From assembly GCA_028752905.1 (NCBI GenBank), contig JAQNBH010000007.1:18644065-18708064 (forward strand): a stretch of DNA of 64,000 bases. The letters are read 5' to 3'. Both the position numbers and the translations under genes were made by a program. This DNA is from Cladorhizidae sp. MBARI D1340-BT2. Its lineage: Eukaryota > Porifera > Demospongiae > Poecilosclerida > Cladorhizidae. Positions 30,701 to 41,550 of the stretch are shown piece after piece (position 1 is the first letter of the stretch; every line of letters starts with the position of its first letter). The notes under the pieces were generated by a model that was not told the DNA's origin, made no database searches, and worked only from the letters and a program-made list of their open reading frames with translations.

Positions 30701-31824
30701 CTTGGTCCATCTCCTGCCACTACAGTCAAAACCAATTCCTGGACCTGCTGCTCATACTGCACCCTCACATCCATTTCCCCAACTACAGGTAAACGCTCTC
30801 CTGAGTAAGTCTTCAGTAGAATTGACGAGGCTCTCAGGGTAGCCCCAGGGAATAACTTATGGCACTCTGCCTCAGACATGAGAGTGACTGAGGCTCCCGT
30901 ATCTAATTCCATATTATGCACTACATCATTAATTACCAAGGATACCTGATATGGTGGTGTGGATGCTCCTATCACAGCATGTAATGGCAGGTATTCAGTG
31001 TCCTGTGTTCCTTGGGAATCAACTCTCAGATCGTGATCGTCCTCGGCAACGGTAACATATCGTGTAACGGGTGGTGATTTCCTCTGATGAGACGGTTGTG
31101 AATCCGAACTGACTACACGTAGATTTGACCGTCGTGGTCGAGACGTTCCCTTAGACCGACACACTGGAGCAATGTGACCCCGTTTCCCACAGTTATGACA
31201 TTCAGCATTTCGGAAACGACAGTCTTTCTGTTCGTGGGAATTATTGCCACAACGGTAACATGGCGTCATGACAGCGTTCACGGTGATTTCTCTTCCTTTT
31301 AGGGTTTCCGCATTCTTGTTCACAGCCTCCTCCCCATGTGAAATCTCAATGGCCTTAGCTAGAGAGAGCGCATCAATGACCAGGAGCTTCTTCTGCGTGC
31401 GCAAGTCCCGGATGCCACACACTAGACGATCCCGTAATGCCTCCTCAAGATGAGTGCCATAATTGCAGTGAACAGTAAGCCTCCTGAGTTCAGCCACATA
31501 CTCTGAGATAGACTCACCCATATTCTGCGAGCGTTGGTGAAAATGAAACCGCTCTGCAATCACAAGAGGCTTTGGCTCGAAGTGTTTCTTAAGAACCGTC
31601 ACTAAATCTTCAAGAGATTTATCCTGTGGAAGAGTGGGAGCCACTAAACTTCTCAGCAGCGAGTATGTCTTGCTTCCTAACACACTTAAGAAAACGGGAA
31701 CCATCTTCGCGTCAGGCACCTCATTGGCTGAGAAAAACAGCTGTACTCGCTCAAGGTAGGACGAAAACATTTCATTTTCTGGCTGATACTCTCCAACTTT
31801 CCCGAAGATTGGAGCTACGGCCAT
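27700..31824 (-). pseudogene. gag-pol: Gypsy 2 Gag-pol polyprotein with two in-frame stops
   Basis: A single frame from ATG 31824 (MAVAPIFGKVGEYQPENEMF) to a stop at 27700. Order: Gag core; two zinc knuckles CYRCGNNSHEQKDC and CHNCGKRGHIAPVC (about 31265-31165); protease MELDTGASVTLM (about 30910-30875). RT follows with ATPVVAVPKPDGRVRICGDF, FTRLPFGIASAPAMFQ and the YVDDILVTGT active site (about 30065-30040). RNase H has RLAADASQYGLGAIIS, LITDHKPLT and NADALSRLPL. The integrase HHCC finger has HREHMGVSRMKAL ... CRACLAVK; its core has IHVDFAGPF, IVSDNGPQFIS and NGEAERFVRTF. A Ser/Pro-rich tail follows. A TAA at 30228-30226 cuts RT after LDLSQA, and a TGA at 29100-29098 lies between RNase H and integrase. 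Integrase is last, unlike gypsy element 1. Not autonomous in this state. Confidence 0.92.
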
Positions 31825-31836
31825 CCTCGTCGCCAA

Positions 31837-32058
31837 TGTAATATCATGGGTCAAGTTCCTATATGGAAAGTATTGATGAGCAAATGCATGGATAGAGAAA
31901 TAGTCACAGAAACAGCATGATATAGATTGGCTAACTAACTGGTCGGGCGTGGCCCACGCCCCATCTCATAATCACATGACATGGCTATTGTGTATGAGTC
32001 AATGCATGAATCATATACATAGTTCAAAGTACACAGTACAACAAGTCAAGTTACTACA
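31837..32058 (-). repeat. 5' LTR of gypsy element 2
   Basis: 222 bp, followed on the plus strand by the CTAGT target duplication. The PBS-like sequence lies at 31836-31820 and overlaps the Gag start codon region. Confidence 0.95.
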
Positions 32059-35000
32059 CTAGTGTTGTACAGTATAGAAGTCAGCACACTGCATATACTA
32101 GTGTTGTACAGTATAGAAGTCAGCACACTGCATATACTAGTGACAGTGTAGAAGTCAGCACACTGCATATACTAGTGTTGTACAGTATAGAAGTCAGTAC
32201 ACTGCATATACTAGTGTTGTACAGTATAGTAGTCAGCACACTGCATATACTAGTGACAGTGTAGAAGTCAGCACACTGCATATACTAGTGTTGTATAGTA
32301 TAGTAGTCAGCACACTGCATATACTAGTGTTGTACAGTATAGTAGTCAGCACACTGCATATACTAGTGTTGTACAGTATAGAAGTCAGCACACTGCATAT
32401 ACTAGTGTTGTACAGTATAGTAGTCAGAACACTGCATATACTAGTGTTGTACAGTATAGAAGTCAGCACACTGCATATACTAGTGTTGTACAGTATAGAA
32501 GTCAGCACACTGCATATACTAGTGTTGTACAGTATAGTAGTCAGCACACTGCATATACTAGTGTTGTACAGTACAGAAGTTAGCACACTGCATATACTAG
32601 TGTTGTACAGTATAGAAGTCAGCACAATGCATATACTAGTGTTGTACAGTATAGTAGTCAGCACACTGCATATACTAGTGTTGTACAGTATAGTAGTAAG
32701 CACACTGCATATACTAGTGTTGTACAGTATAGTAGTCAGCACACTGCATATACTAGTGTTGTACAGTATAGAAGTCAGTACACTGCATATACTAGTGTTG
32801 TAGAGTATAGAAGTCAGCACACTGCATATACAAGTGTTGTACAGTATAGTTGGTCAGTACACTGCATATACTAGTGTTGTACAGTATAGAAGTTAGTACA
32901 CTGCATATACTAGTGACAGTGTAGAAGTCAGCACACTGCATATACTAGTGTTGTACAGTATAGAAGTCAGCACACTGCATATACTAGTGTTGTACAGTGT
33001 AGTAGTCAGTACACTGCATATACTAGTGTTGTACAGTATAGTAGTCAGCACACTGCATATACTAGTGTTGTACAGTATAGAAGTCAGCACACTGCATATA
33101 CTAGTGTTGTACAGTATAGAAGTCAGCACACTGCATATACTAGTGTTGTACAGTATAGTAGTCAGCACACTGCATATACTAGTGTTGTACAGTATAGTAG
33201 TCAGCACACTGCATATACTAGTGTTGTACAGTATAGAAGTCAGCACACTGCATATACTAGTGTTGTACAGTATAGAAGTCAGCACACTGCATATACTAGT
33301 GTTGTACAGTATAGTAGTCAGTACACTGCATATACTAGTGTTGTACAGTATAGTAGTCGGCATACTGCATATACTAGTGTTGTACAGTATAGTAGTCAGC
33401 ACACTGCATATACTAGTGTTGTACAGTATAGAAGTCAGCACACTGCATATACTAGTGTTGTACAGTATAGAAGTCAGCACACTGCATATACTAGTGTTGT
33501 ACAGTATAGTAGTCAGCACACTGCATATACTAGTGTTGTACAGTATAGTAGTCAGCACACTGCATATACTAGTGCTGTACAGTATAGAAGTCAGCACACT
33601 GCATATACTAGTGTTGTACAGTATAGAAGTCAGCACACTGCATATACTAGTGTTGTACAGTATAGAAGTCAGTACACTGCATATACTAGTGACAGTGTAG
33701 AAGTCAGCACACTGCATATACTAGTGTTGTACAGTATAGAAGTCAGCACACTGCATATACTAGTGTTGTACAGTATAGTAGTCAGCACACTGCATATACT
33801 AGTGTTGTACAGTATAGAAGTCAGCACACTGCATATACTAGTGTTGTACAGTATAGAAGTCAGCACACTGCATATACTAGTGTTGTATAGTATAGTAGTC
33901 AGCACACTGCATATACTAGTGTTGTACAGTATAGAAGTCAGCACACTGCATATACTAGTGTTGTACAGTATAGTAGTCAGTACACTGCATATACTAGTGT
34001 TGTACAGTATAGAAGTCAGTACACTGCATATACTAGTGTTGTACAGTATAGAAGTCAGCACACTGCATATACTAGTGTTATACAGTATAGAAGTCAGTAC
34101 ACTGCATATACTAGTGTTGTACAGTGTAGAAGTCAGCACCCTCCATATACTAGTGTTGTACAGTATAGTAGTCAGCACACTGCATATACTAGTGTTGTAC
34201 AGTATAGTAGTCAGCACACTGCATATACTAGTGTTGTACAGTATAGAAGTCAGCACACTGCATATAATAGTGTTATACAGTATAGAAGTCAGCACACTGC
34301 ATATACTAGTGTTGTACAGTATAGTAGTCAGCACACTGCATATACTAGTGTTGTACAGTATAGAAGTCAGCACACTGCATATACTAGTGTTGTACAGTAT
34401 AGTAGTCAGCACACTGCATATACTAGTGTTGTACAGTATAGAAGTCAGCACACTGCATATACTAGTGTTGTACACTATAGAAGTCAGCACACTGCATATA
34501 CTAGTGTTGTACAGTATAGAAGTCAGCACACTGCATATACTAGTGTTATACAGTATAGAAGTCAGCACACTGCATATACTAGTGTTGTACAGTATAGAAG
34601 TCAGCACACTGCATATACTAGTGTTGTACAGTATAGTAGTCAGTACACTGCATATACTAGTGTTGTACAGTATAGAAGTCAGCACACTGCATATACTAGT
34701 GTTGTACAGTATAGAAGTCAGCACACTGCATATACTAGTGTTGTACAGTATAGAAGTCAGCACACTGCATATACTAGTGTTGTACAGTATAGAAGTCAGC
34801 ACACTGCATATACTAGTGTTGTACAGTATAGTAGTCAGTACACTGCATATACTAGTGTTATACAGTATAGAAGTCAGCACACTGCATATACTAGTGTTGT
34901 ACAGTATAGTAGTCAGTACACTGCATATACTAGTGTTGTACAGTATAGAAGTCAGCACACTGCATATACTAGTGTTGTACAGTATAGAAGTCAGCACACT

Positions 35001-35912
35001 GCATATACTAGTGTTGTACAGTATAGTAGTCAGTACACTGCATATACTAGTGTTGTACAGTATAGAAGTCAGCACACTGCATATACTAGTGTTGTACAGT
35101 ATAGTAGTCAGTACACTGCATATACTAGTGTTGTACAGTATAGTTGTCAGTACACTGCATATACTAGTGTTGTACAGTATAGAAGTCAGCACACTGCATA
35201 TACTAGTGTTGTACTGTATAGAAGTCAGCACACTGCATATACTAGTGTTGTACAGTATAGAAGTCAGCACACTGCATATACTAGTGTTGTACAGTATAGA
35301 AGTCAGCACACTGCATATACTAGTGTTGTACAGTATAGTAGTCAGCACACTGCATATACTAGTGTTGTACTGTATAGAAGTCAGCACACTGCATATACTA
35401 GTGTTGTACAGTATAGAAGTCAGCACACTGCATATACTAGTGTTGTACAGTATAGAAGTCAGCACACTGCATATACTAGTGTTGTACAGTATAGTAGTCA
35501 GCACACTGCATATACTAGTGTTGTACAGTATAGTAGTCAGCACACTGCATATACTAGTGTTGTACAGTGTAGAAGTCAGCACACTGCATATACTAGTGTT
35601 GTACAGTATAGAAGTCAGCACACTGCATATACTAGTGTTGTACTGTATAGAAGTCAGCACACTGCATATACTAGTGTTGTACAGTATAGAAGTCAGCACA
35701 CTGCATATACTAGTGTTGTACAGTATAGAAGTCAGCACACTGCATATACTAGTGTTGTACAGTATAGAAGTCAGCACACTGCATATACTAGTGACAGTGT
35801 AGAAGTCAGCACACTGCATATACTAGTGTTGTATAGTATAGTAGTCAGCACACTGCATATACTAGTGTTGTACAGTGTAGAAGTCAGCACACTGCATATA
35901 CTAGTGTTGTTT
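32059..35912. repeat. 39-bp minisatellite, right part
   Basis: About 98 units of the same 39-bp repeat as 26962-27469. Some junction units lack TTGT and are 35 bp long (CTAGTGACAGTGTAGAAG), near 32141, 32252, 32909, 33688 and 35789. They divide the array into blocks. Because 39 is 13 codons, frames of up to about 700 codons are open on both strands (13-residue period); these are artefacts of the repeat. The array ends at the dispersed TTGCACAGGAGAA motif (35917). Confidence 0.95.
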
Positions 35913-36836
35913 TGCAATTGCACAGGAGAAATCCACAAGTCTAAGACAAAAGATTCTCAGTGAAACGACTGAGCTAGTCGGTCAGTTAGCTAGATGAATG
36001 GGTTGACCTTCACCTATATATATCTTTACCAGTTCCGTCAATTGAGAAACAGGTTAATTATGACAAAGGTATTAGTAAGATTGAGTCATCTGGTGCTATG
36101 GACATAAGTAGACGAGCTATGAGAGGGTAAGAAAAGAGGTAAATATATAGATGCATGGATAGGTACATAGATCCCTGAAGTTTTTATGGGGGAGGGGTCA
36201 GGTGTGCCGGTTTGGTGCCTTAAAGATTCAAGGCTTGCTAGAAGTCTTATTTTAGTTGAAACAAACATTTTACTCTAAGAAACTGCTAAGAAGCTACATG
36301 AATTTTAGCTGAGGTAAGAACTTTGTTTTGTATTAAAAAAAAACTTTTCTTTTAAAGTTAAGTTTCTGTTTGTTTTGGTCCATTTTTAAAATATTTCTGC
36401 TGTTTTTTTGGTCTGTTTGTCTGTTCTTCTTGTCATTTGGGTATTTAGACAGACCACTGAATATGAATAAGCAATCCATAGTCTTCTAGATAGCACATGC
36501 AGCCAGGCTGGGCTGCTGTGTTCATCCTACAAGCATTTATAGTGGTATAAATAAAATTAACGCCAATATTAATTCGGTACAGAACCAGGACTAGATGAAT
36601 AAATTTGGGACTGTCCCTCCAGATTCCGGATGATTGGCAACTATCATTACCTACCCAGCAGTGCAGCAGTGGAGTGCTTGACAGAGACTCATCTCACTTG
36701 ACTGCCTGACCTTCGACTTACTTTATAGGTTTTATAAACATCTGCATAAATATTCACTGCATATTAAAAATATGTCAAGTGTCAAGGAATCGTCCATACC
36801 ATTGAAATGCAAATACCATAACTGACAGTTTGCCAT
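35913..36836. other. Intron sequence, no gene seen
   Basis: Starts with a copy of the dispersed repeat (TTGCAATTGCACAGGAGAAA). The rest is AT-rich with no recognised coding sequence. Confidence 0.5.
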
Positions 36837-36837
36837 A

Positions 36838-37840
36838 AGAATCAGCTCCACTGAGCAAGAAAACAAAAAGGATGCATCGCTAATTCATTTTATAGTAATG
36901 AAGTTGGCACTTCCTTTCTGGAGGGATTCAGAGTGGCTCCCCAGTAAGCAAAGGTTCCTTAGTAGAAGAGCTTTCAGAAGCAGAGAGGCCGGGAAGAGAC
37001 CCCCATGAAAGCACTGTTGTGATCTCAACAACCATTTTTAATATGATTATTTTTCCTTTTTTCTCGCTCACCACATCCAACAGGAATTAAATCTTCTGAC
37101 TATTATAATTATGGTAATGCAGCAGTCTACTGGGCATGTGCAGGTAGAAAAAAGTCCAAGTTTGCACCCATTGATGCTTATAGCAGTCATTTTATTAATG
37201 CTCCATAGTGGTTCATCTTACTCAACCGATGGATGGATTGACTTACCCACTTCATTAATATTTACAGATGCAACTCCCCCTCCCTCAAGAGAATAAGCTT
37301 TCAAACTTTCACATCATTACACTGTAAAGTGAATCAGCTCCATTGAGGAAAGTAAAAATAAAAAAATCTACGCATTACATCACTTCATGTCCACAACAAA
37401 AATTACAAGTAAAGAAATCATTTAGGAGGGACTCTTTTTCATGAGTGAAGGGTTCAGAGTGATTCCACGTAAAAATGTGTGCTGTGCCGCTTTCCTCCGA
37501 AAAAGGGCTTCCAGAAGTAGCAGTAAAGACCAGGGAGAGACCATTCATGACGTCAGCGCGATCATCAGAATCCCCCCCCCTTCTTAATTTTGCTAGCTAC
37601 CCTCATCAAACTGTAAGTAAAGTATCAGGACTATTTTATGTCAATACATGAGTCTACTGGGCATGTGCAAATCATTTATTTTTTGCACTTCGTGCACATG
37701 TTCATTCTTAATCATTTATTTTGTGAGCGATGCCTTAGAGCAGTCAATGCTCAACAATCATTAGCACACTGTATAACGCCTTTACAGTACCAGGCTGAGC
37801 AACAGGTAATGGATGCCCCACCCACAAGCTCCCTATACAT
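36838..37840. repeat. Diverged tandem duplication, unit about 490-530 bp
   Basis: Blocks recur in the same order. GAATCAGCTCCACTGAG at 36839 matches GAATCAGCTCCATTGAG at 37331. GGGATTCAGAGTGGCTCC matches GGGTTCAGAGTGATTCC. GTCTACTGGGCATGTGCA occurs at about 37126 and 37652. No gene seen; it lies within the large VWA-gene intron. Confidence 0.65.
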
Positions 37841-38331
37841 GTAATAGTATCCTTCAAGTATAACCACCAAATCTCCAACCAGACATTTGTAAATTGAGAC
37901 AAAATTTGCATTCCCCATGCTTGTCCCATGCTTGTAACAAAACCATGAGAACAGTATCTAGAGTGAATGAGGTCCAAGACAATTTCTTCTACTTTCATCG
38001 GTTCAACCACTGATCATCAGAGATTGACACAATTGCTGCTACCCAATGAATCTCGGTGATGAATCCAAGGGGGAGGATCCTCAGAGTCGCATGATCTTCC
38101 CCTTACCTTGCTTAGTCATAGAAGAAGACTTAGGAACTCTTAATTGCAACATATTTTCAATTCCAATAACTTGTAAAATGTGAAGAGAAGATCATCCACT
38201 CAAGATCTATAAGGCCAGAAAACTGTTTTGAGTTCTTCTAACCCGCCTTGGTACAGCAATCAAATGAAGGCTAGAGCATCTAAGATAGTATATTGAAGTT
38301 GATTAAACAAGAAATCATTTTTATTACTGAC
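37841..38331. other. Intron sequence, no gene seen
   Basis: Nothing recognised up to the splice donor of the 38332-38446 exon. Confidence 0.5.
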
Positions 38332-38446
38332 CTTGGGCTGCATTCTTTCCCCTTCCTTGATAAACTCGGCAGTGCCACGCCCAGCTTTGGCCAGCCTGTT
38401 GACCAGTGCTGAGGATGCTCCTGACCCAATCCCGAATGTGAAGACC
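38332..38446 (-). CDS. VWA5A/PARP4-like protein, exon after the VWA core
   Basis: A 115-nt exon between a TCTCTAG acceptor and a GTCAGT donor. It starts by completing a split Arg codon and encodes VFTFGIGSGASSALVNRLAK followed by AGRGTAEFIKEGERMQPK. This is the last strand and helix of the VWA fold and the ERMQPKV hinge typical of the family. It ends in phase 0, matching the exon at 24588-25879. The intron that follows is 12.45 kb; the one before is 479 bp. Confidence 0.88.
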
Positions 38447-38925
38447 CTAGAGAATGACGGAACAGCGTGAATGAATTTGATGGTGAGATGTGTATTTTCT
38501 ATTCATGCAATTATGTTGTTGGTAGACACTGTAATCAGAACATGAGTTTGACATGAGAGATGGCTGCTGCTGCTGCTCGCAGAGGAACTACTAACTTTCA
38601 TGTGTCCCTTGTAATCTTGCAGGCATGGCCTGTGATACCAGTTTTCTGGGTCCCCTTTTGACCTCCTTAACTATGGTTGCTGGGTTTGGCTTCCATGTGG
38701 CAGGAAGCAGTAGTGTCCAGGAAATAGCTAGCACTACTATAGAGCTCTAGAGCACACAACTGCTATGCCTATTTTCCAAACATGCATCACTTTCTATTGT
38801 GAAACATGTCTACAGTTTTTCACAATTGTAATTGTAGGTGGTAGGTGAACCACAATTCATTTTTTCATGACATATAAAATGGAGCTCGTCTGCTATATAC
38901 CACATCAATATTGTAACAGGCATAC

Positions 38926-39652
38926 CTGCATTTGGCTGCATTCCGGGAGACTTCATCAATGCAGTTTTGGGTGTTACTGACAGATCCATCAGTCAACACA
39001 AATACTTGTCTAGGCAACCCTGCCAGTGTTTCCTGACGAAAAATATGTTGCAGAGGACTTAGCAGTTCTGTCCCTCCCATATTGGCTTGCAGAGTTTCAG
39101 CATGCCCAATGGCACCATCGAGATGTTCCTGATTGTAAGGTACACTTTCAGGGAACAGACAAGCATACCTGGACCCAAAGCCAATGATGTTGAAACTGCA
39201 GCCAGGGGGGATGCTCTTCAGAAATAGAATCAGTGTCTCACTGGCGCTCTTGATGTAAGAACCACTCATGCTCGCACTGCGGTCCACAAGGAAGATGAAT
39301 TCACAAGCCGCATGCTTCACTTCAAACTGGGGGGGGAAAAAGCTGAGCATTACAGCAGGGGCTCCCATGTAAGAGCGCTGGCTCAAAGTTGGGTCACCCA
39401 GCTCGTACACAACCTTAGGAAGGTGGGGGTTGGCCTGGTGCACCAGGATAACCAGGTCCTTTTTGAGAGGCTGAGCATCTTCAGCTGAGAGAGACACAAT
39501 GATTACTTCACCACTCTTGTCTACCGATATGGTGTGAGTTGGTGATGTCACATCAGACACTCCGTCTTTTTAAACATTCATTTTGAAGTGGTAAACAGCT
39601 GGAGCCTGGCCTTGCGCAGCATTGCTTGCTGCTGCCAGAGGATCTGTGGACC
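38926..39652 (-). CDS. VWA5A/PARP4-like protein, VIT end and VWA domain exon, with an in-frame TAA
   Basis: A CCTTCAG acceptor begins a 727-nt exon in phase 1; it ends with GTATGC donor, phase 2. Before the VWA: APAVYHFKMNV, then VTSPTHTISVDKSGEVIIV. The VWA domain has a full MIDAS: FIFLVDRSASMSGS (DxSxS), the Thr in MGGTELLSPL and the Asp in VFVLTDGSVSN. A TAA at 39572-39570 lies in frame between MNV and KDGVSD. This would truncate the protein before the VWA unless it is an error, a polymorphism or bypassed by alternative splicing. The domain mediates metal-dependent protein binding in intracellular VWA proteins. Confidence 0.85.
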
Positions 39653-39665
39653 CTGAAGGAGTGTT

Positions 39666-39872
39666 TTAGCTGTTTCTCTTTATCTGTTTCTCTTTAGCTG
39701 TTTCTCTTTAAGCTGTTTCTCTTTATCTGTTTCTCTTTATCTGTTTCTCTTTAGCTGTTTCTCTTTAGCTGTTTCTCTTTAGCTGTGTATCTTTAGCTGT
39801 CTCTGTTTAGCTGTTTATCTTTAGCTGGTTTATCTTTAGCTGTTTATCTTTAACTGGTTTATCTTTAGCCGT
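39666..39872. repeat. 14-bp minisatellite in a VWA-gene intron
   Basis: About 14 copies of CTGTTTCTCTTTAG/T with some variants (CTGTTTATCTTTAG). It fills nearly half of the 468-bp intron 39653-40120 and makes a purine-rich transcript strand right before the acceptor. Confidence 0.9.
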
Positions 39873-40120
39873 TTCTTTTTGTATTGCCTCATGGTCAGTT
39901 GCATCAGTGGAAAAGAATTCTCAAACCTCATACTCTACAGGGAAATTGTCATGAAATATTTTTGCATGTGTCATATTAAACACAAAGGGTTATGGTGTGC
40001 CGATGATGTCATTACTTATGTTCAACTTTCTTTATGAAAGGGTTCCTCATGACTTAATTTTTTTCTTTAGTTACAAGGAGTTTGTGGCAAGGTTCAAGAG
40101 CGGTTCCCCCGGAGACTTAC

Positions 40121-40340
40121 CAATGCTTGCTTCAGCTTGTCCTGGTAAGGAACAGAGGTCAAAGGTGTTCGACTTGGTGGCCAACTGTGTATTAGGAATG
40201 TGAGACGTGTATTCATGTCTGAGTGTGTAGATGATATGCACAGTGAGCATGGAACCCTTTACCAGGGTTTCAGTTAGCAAAGTTCCCATGGGTAAGCCAA
40301 AGGTGTTTGGGGTGGGTGGGTCACAACTAGTTAATGACTG
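40121..40340 (-). CDS. VWA5A/PARP4-like protein, VIT-domain exon (start uncertain)
   Basis: The minus-strand frame has TLVKGSMLTVHIIYTLRHEY, resembling the VIT-domain strand pattern (.G..V.V...Y...L). It continues FDLCSLPGQAEASI to a consensus GTAAGT donor at 40120-40115, phase 1. That phase matches the next exon at 39652 (GSTDPL). The 5' boundary is not resolved; the first exon with the start codon should be upstream, beyond the (ATT)n array or lost. Some of the frame may be degraded. Confidence 0.5.
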
Positions 40341-40367
40341 TTTAGCATTTATAATCATGCAATTGAT

Positions 40368-40415
40368 TTTAAATGGTAAAGGGTCATCTATCAGGCTGTG
40401 GTCTGCATGGGCACA
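40368..40415. repeat. Short dispersed motif next to a tandem array (copy 2)
   Basis: ATTTTAAATGGTAAAGGGTC, then GTGGTCTGCATGGG, matching 26847-26902. Confidence 0.55.
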
Positions 40416-40470
40416 ACCTTGCTAATTTAGTTTAAATTTTTTGATTATTTTTTTAATTTTTATTAATATT

Positions 40471-41158
<688 letters not shown>

Positions 41159-41338
41159 TTCTTTTCTACTTTTTAATATATATATATATATAAACAGAAT
41201 AACAAACAAACATTAACAAACAACAACAAACAAACATTAAAACAAAAAATCTTAATACACTACTTATAAAAAATAATCGTCATTACAACTAAAGCTGGTG
41301 CCAAGCACAGCTGCAGTGTTACCTCGCTGCACGGCTAC

Positions 41339-41393
<55 letters not shown>

Positions 41394-41550
41394 ATTATTC
41401 GGGTCAATGTAGTCTTCCTGGCAGGTTCTCTCAATGTACAAAATAAGAGAGTTGGCATTCCTGCCTAGTCACCATGGTTACATCCATATTCTCACAGATT
41501 ATTATAATTTTATCCTTTTTGCTCCTCGGAGGATATTTAGTTATAGGCCA
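41159..41550. other. Spacer with a second (ATT)n run
   Basis: (TA)n at 41176-41192, AACAAACA-type low complexity, and (ATT)n again at 41339-41398. No gene seen. Confidence 0.8.

Larger units (their letters stand above)
27470..32058 (-). mobile_element. Gypsy element 2: Ty3/gypsy LTR retrotransposon inserted in the minisatellite
   Basis: A 4589-bp element in minus orientation with two 222-bp LTRs (TGTAAT...ACTACA) that differ at seven positions by hand count. It has CTAGT target duplications, a PBS-like TTGGCGACGAGG next to the 5' LTR and a TGAGGGAGGAG polypurine tract at the 3' LTR. One Gag-pol frame has the conventional order Gag, PR, RT, RNase H, integrase. It is interrupted by two nonsense codons (30226-30228 and 29098-29100). 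It is older than gypsy element 1 by LTR divergence. Confidence 0.92.

Noticed and set aside
33669..35819. A 716-codon minus-strand frame and a 692-codon plus-strand frame with a 13-residue period
   Set aside because: They are produced by a 39-bp repeat (13 codons) that lacks stops on both strands; there is no start context, splice signal or composition of a real protein.
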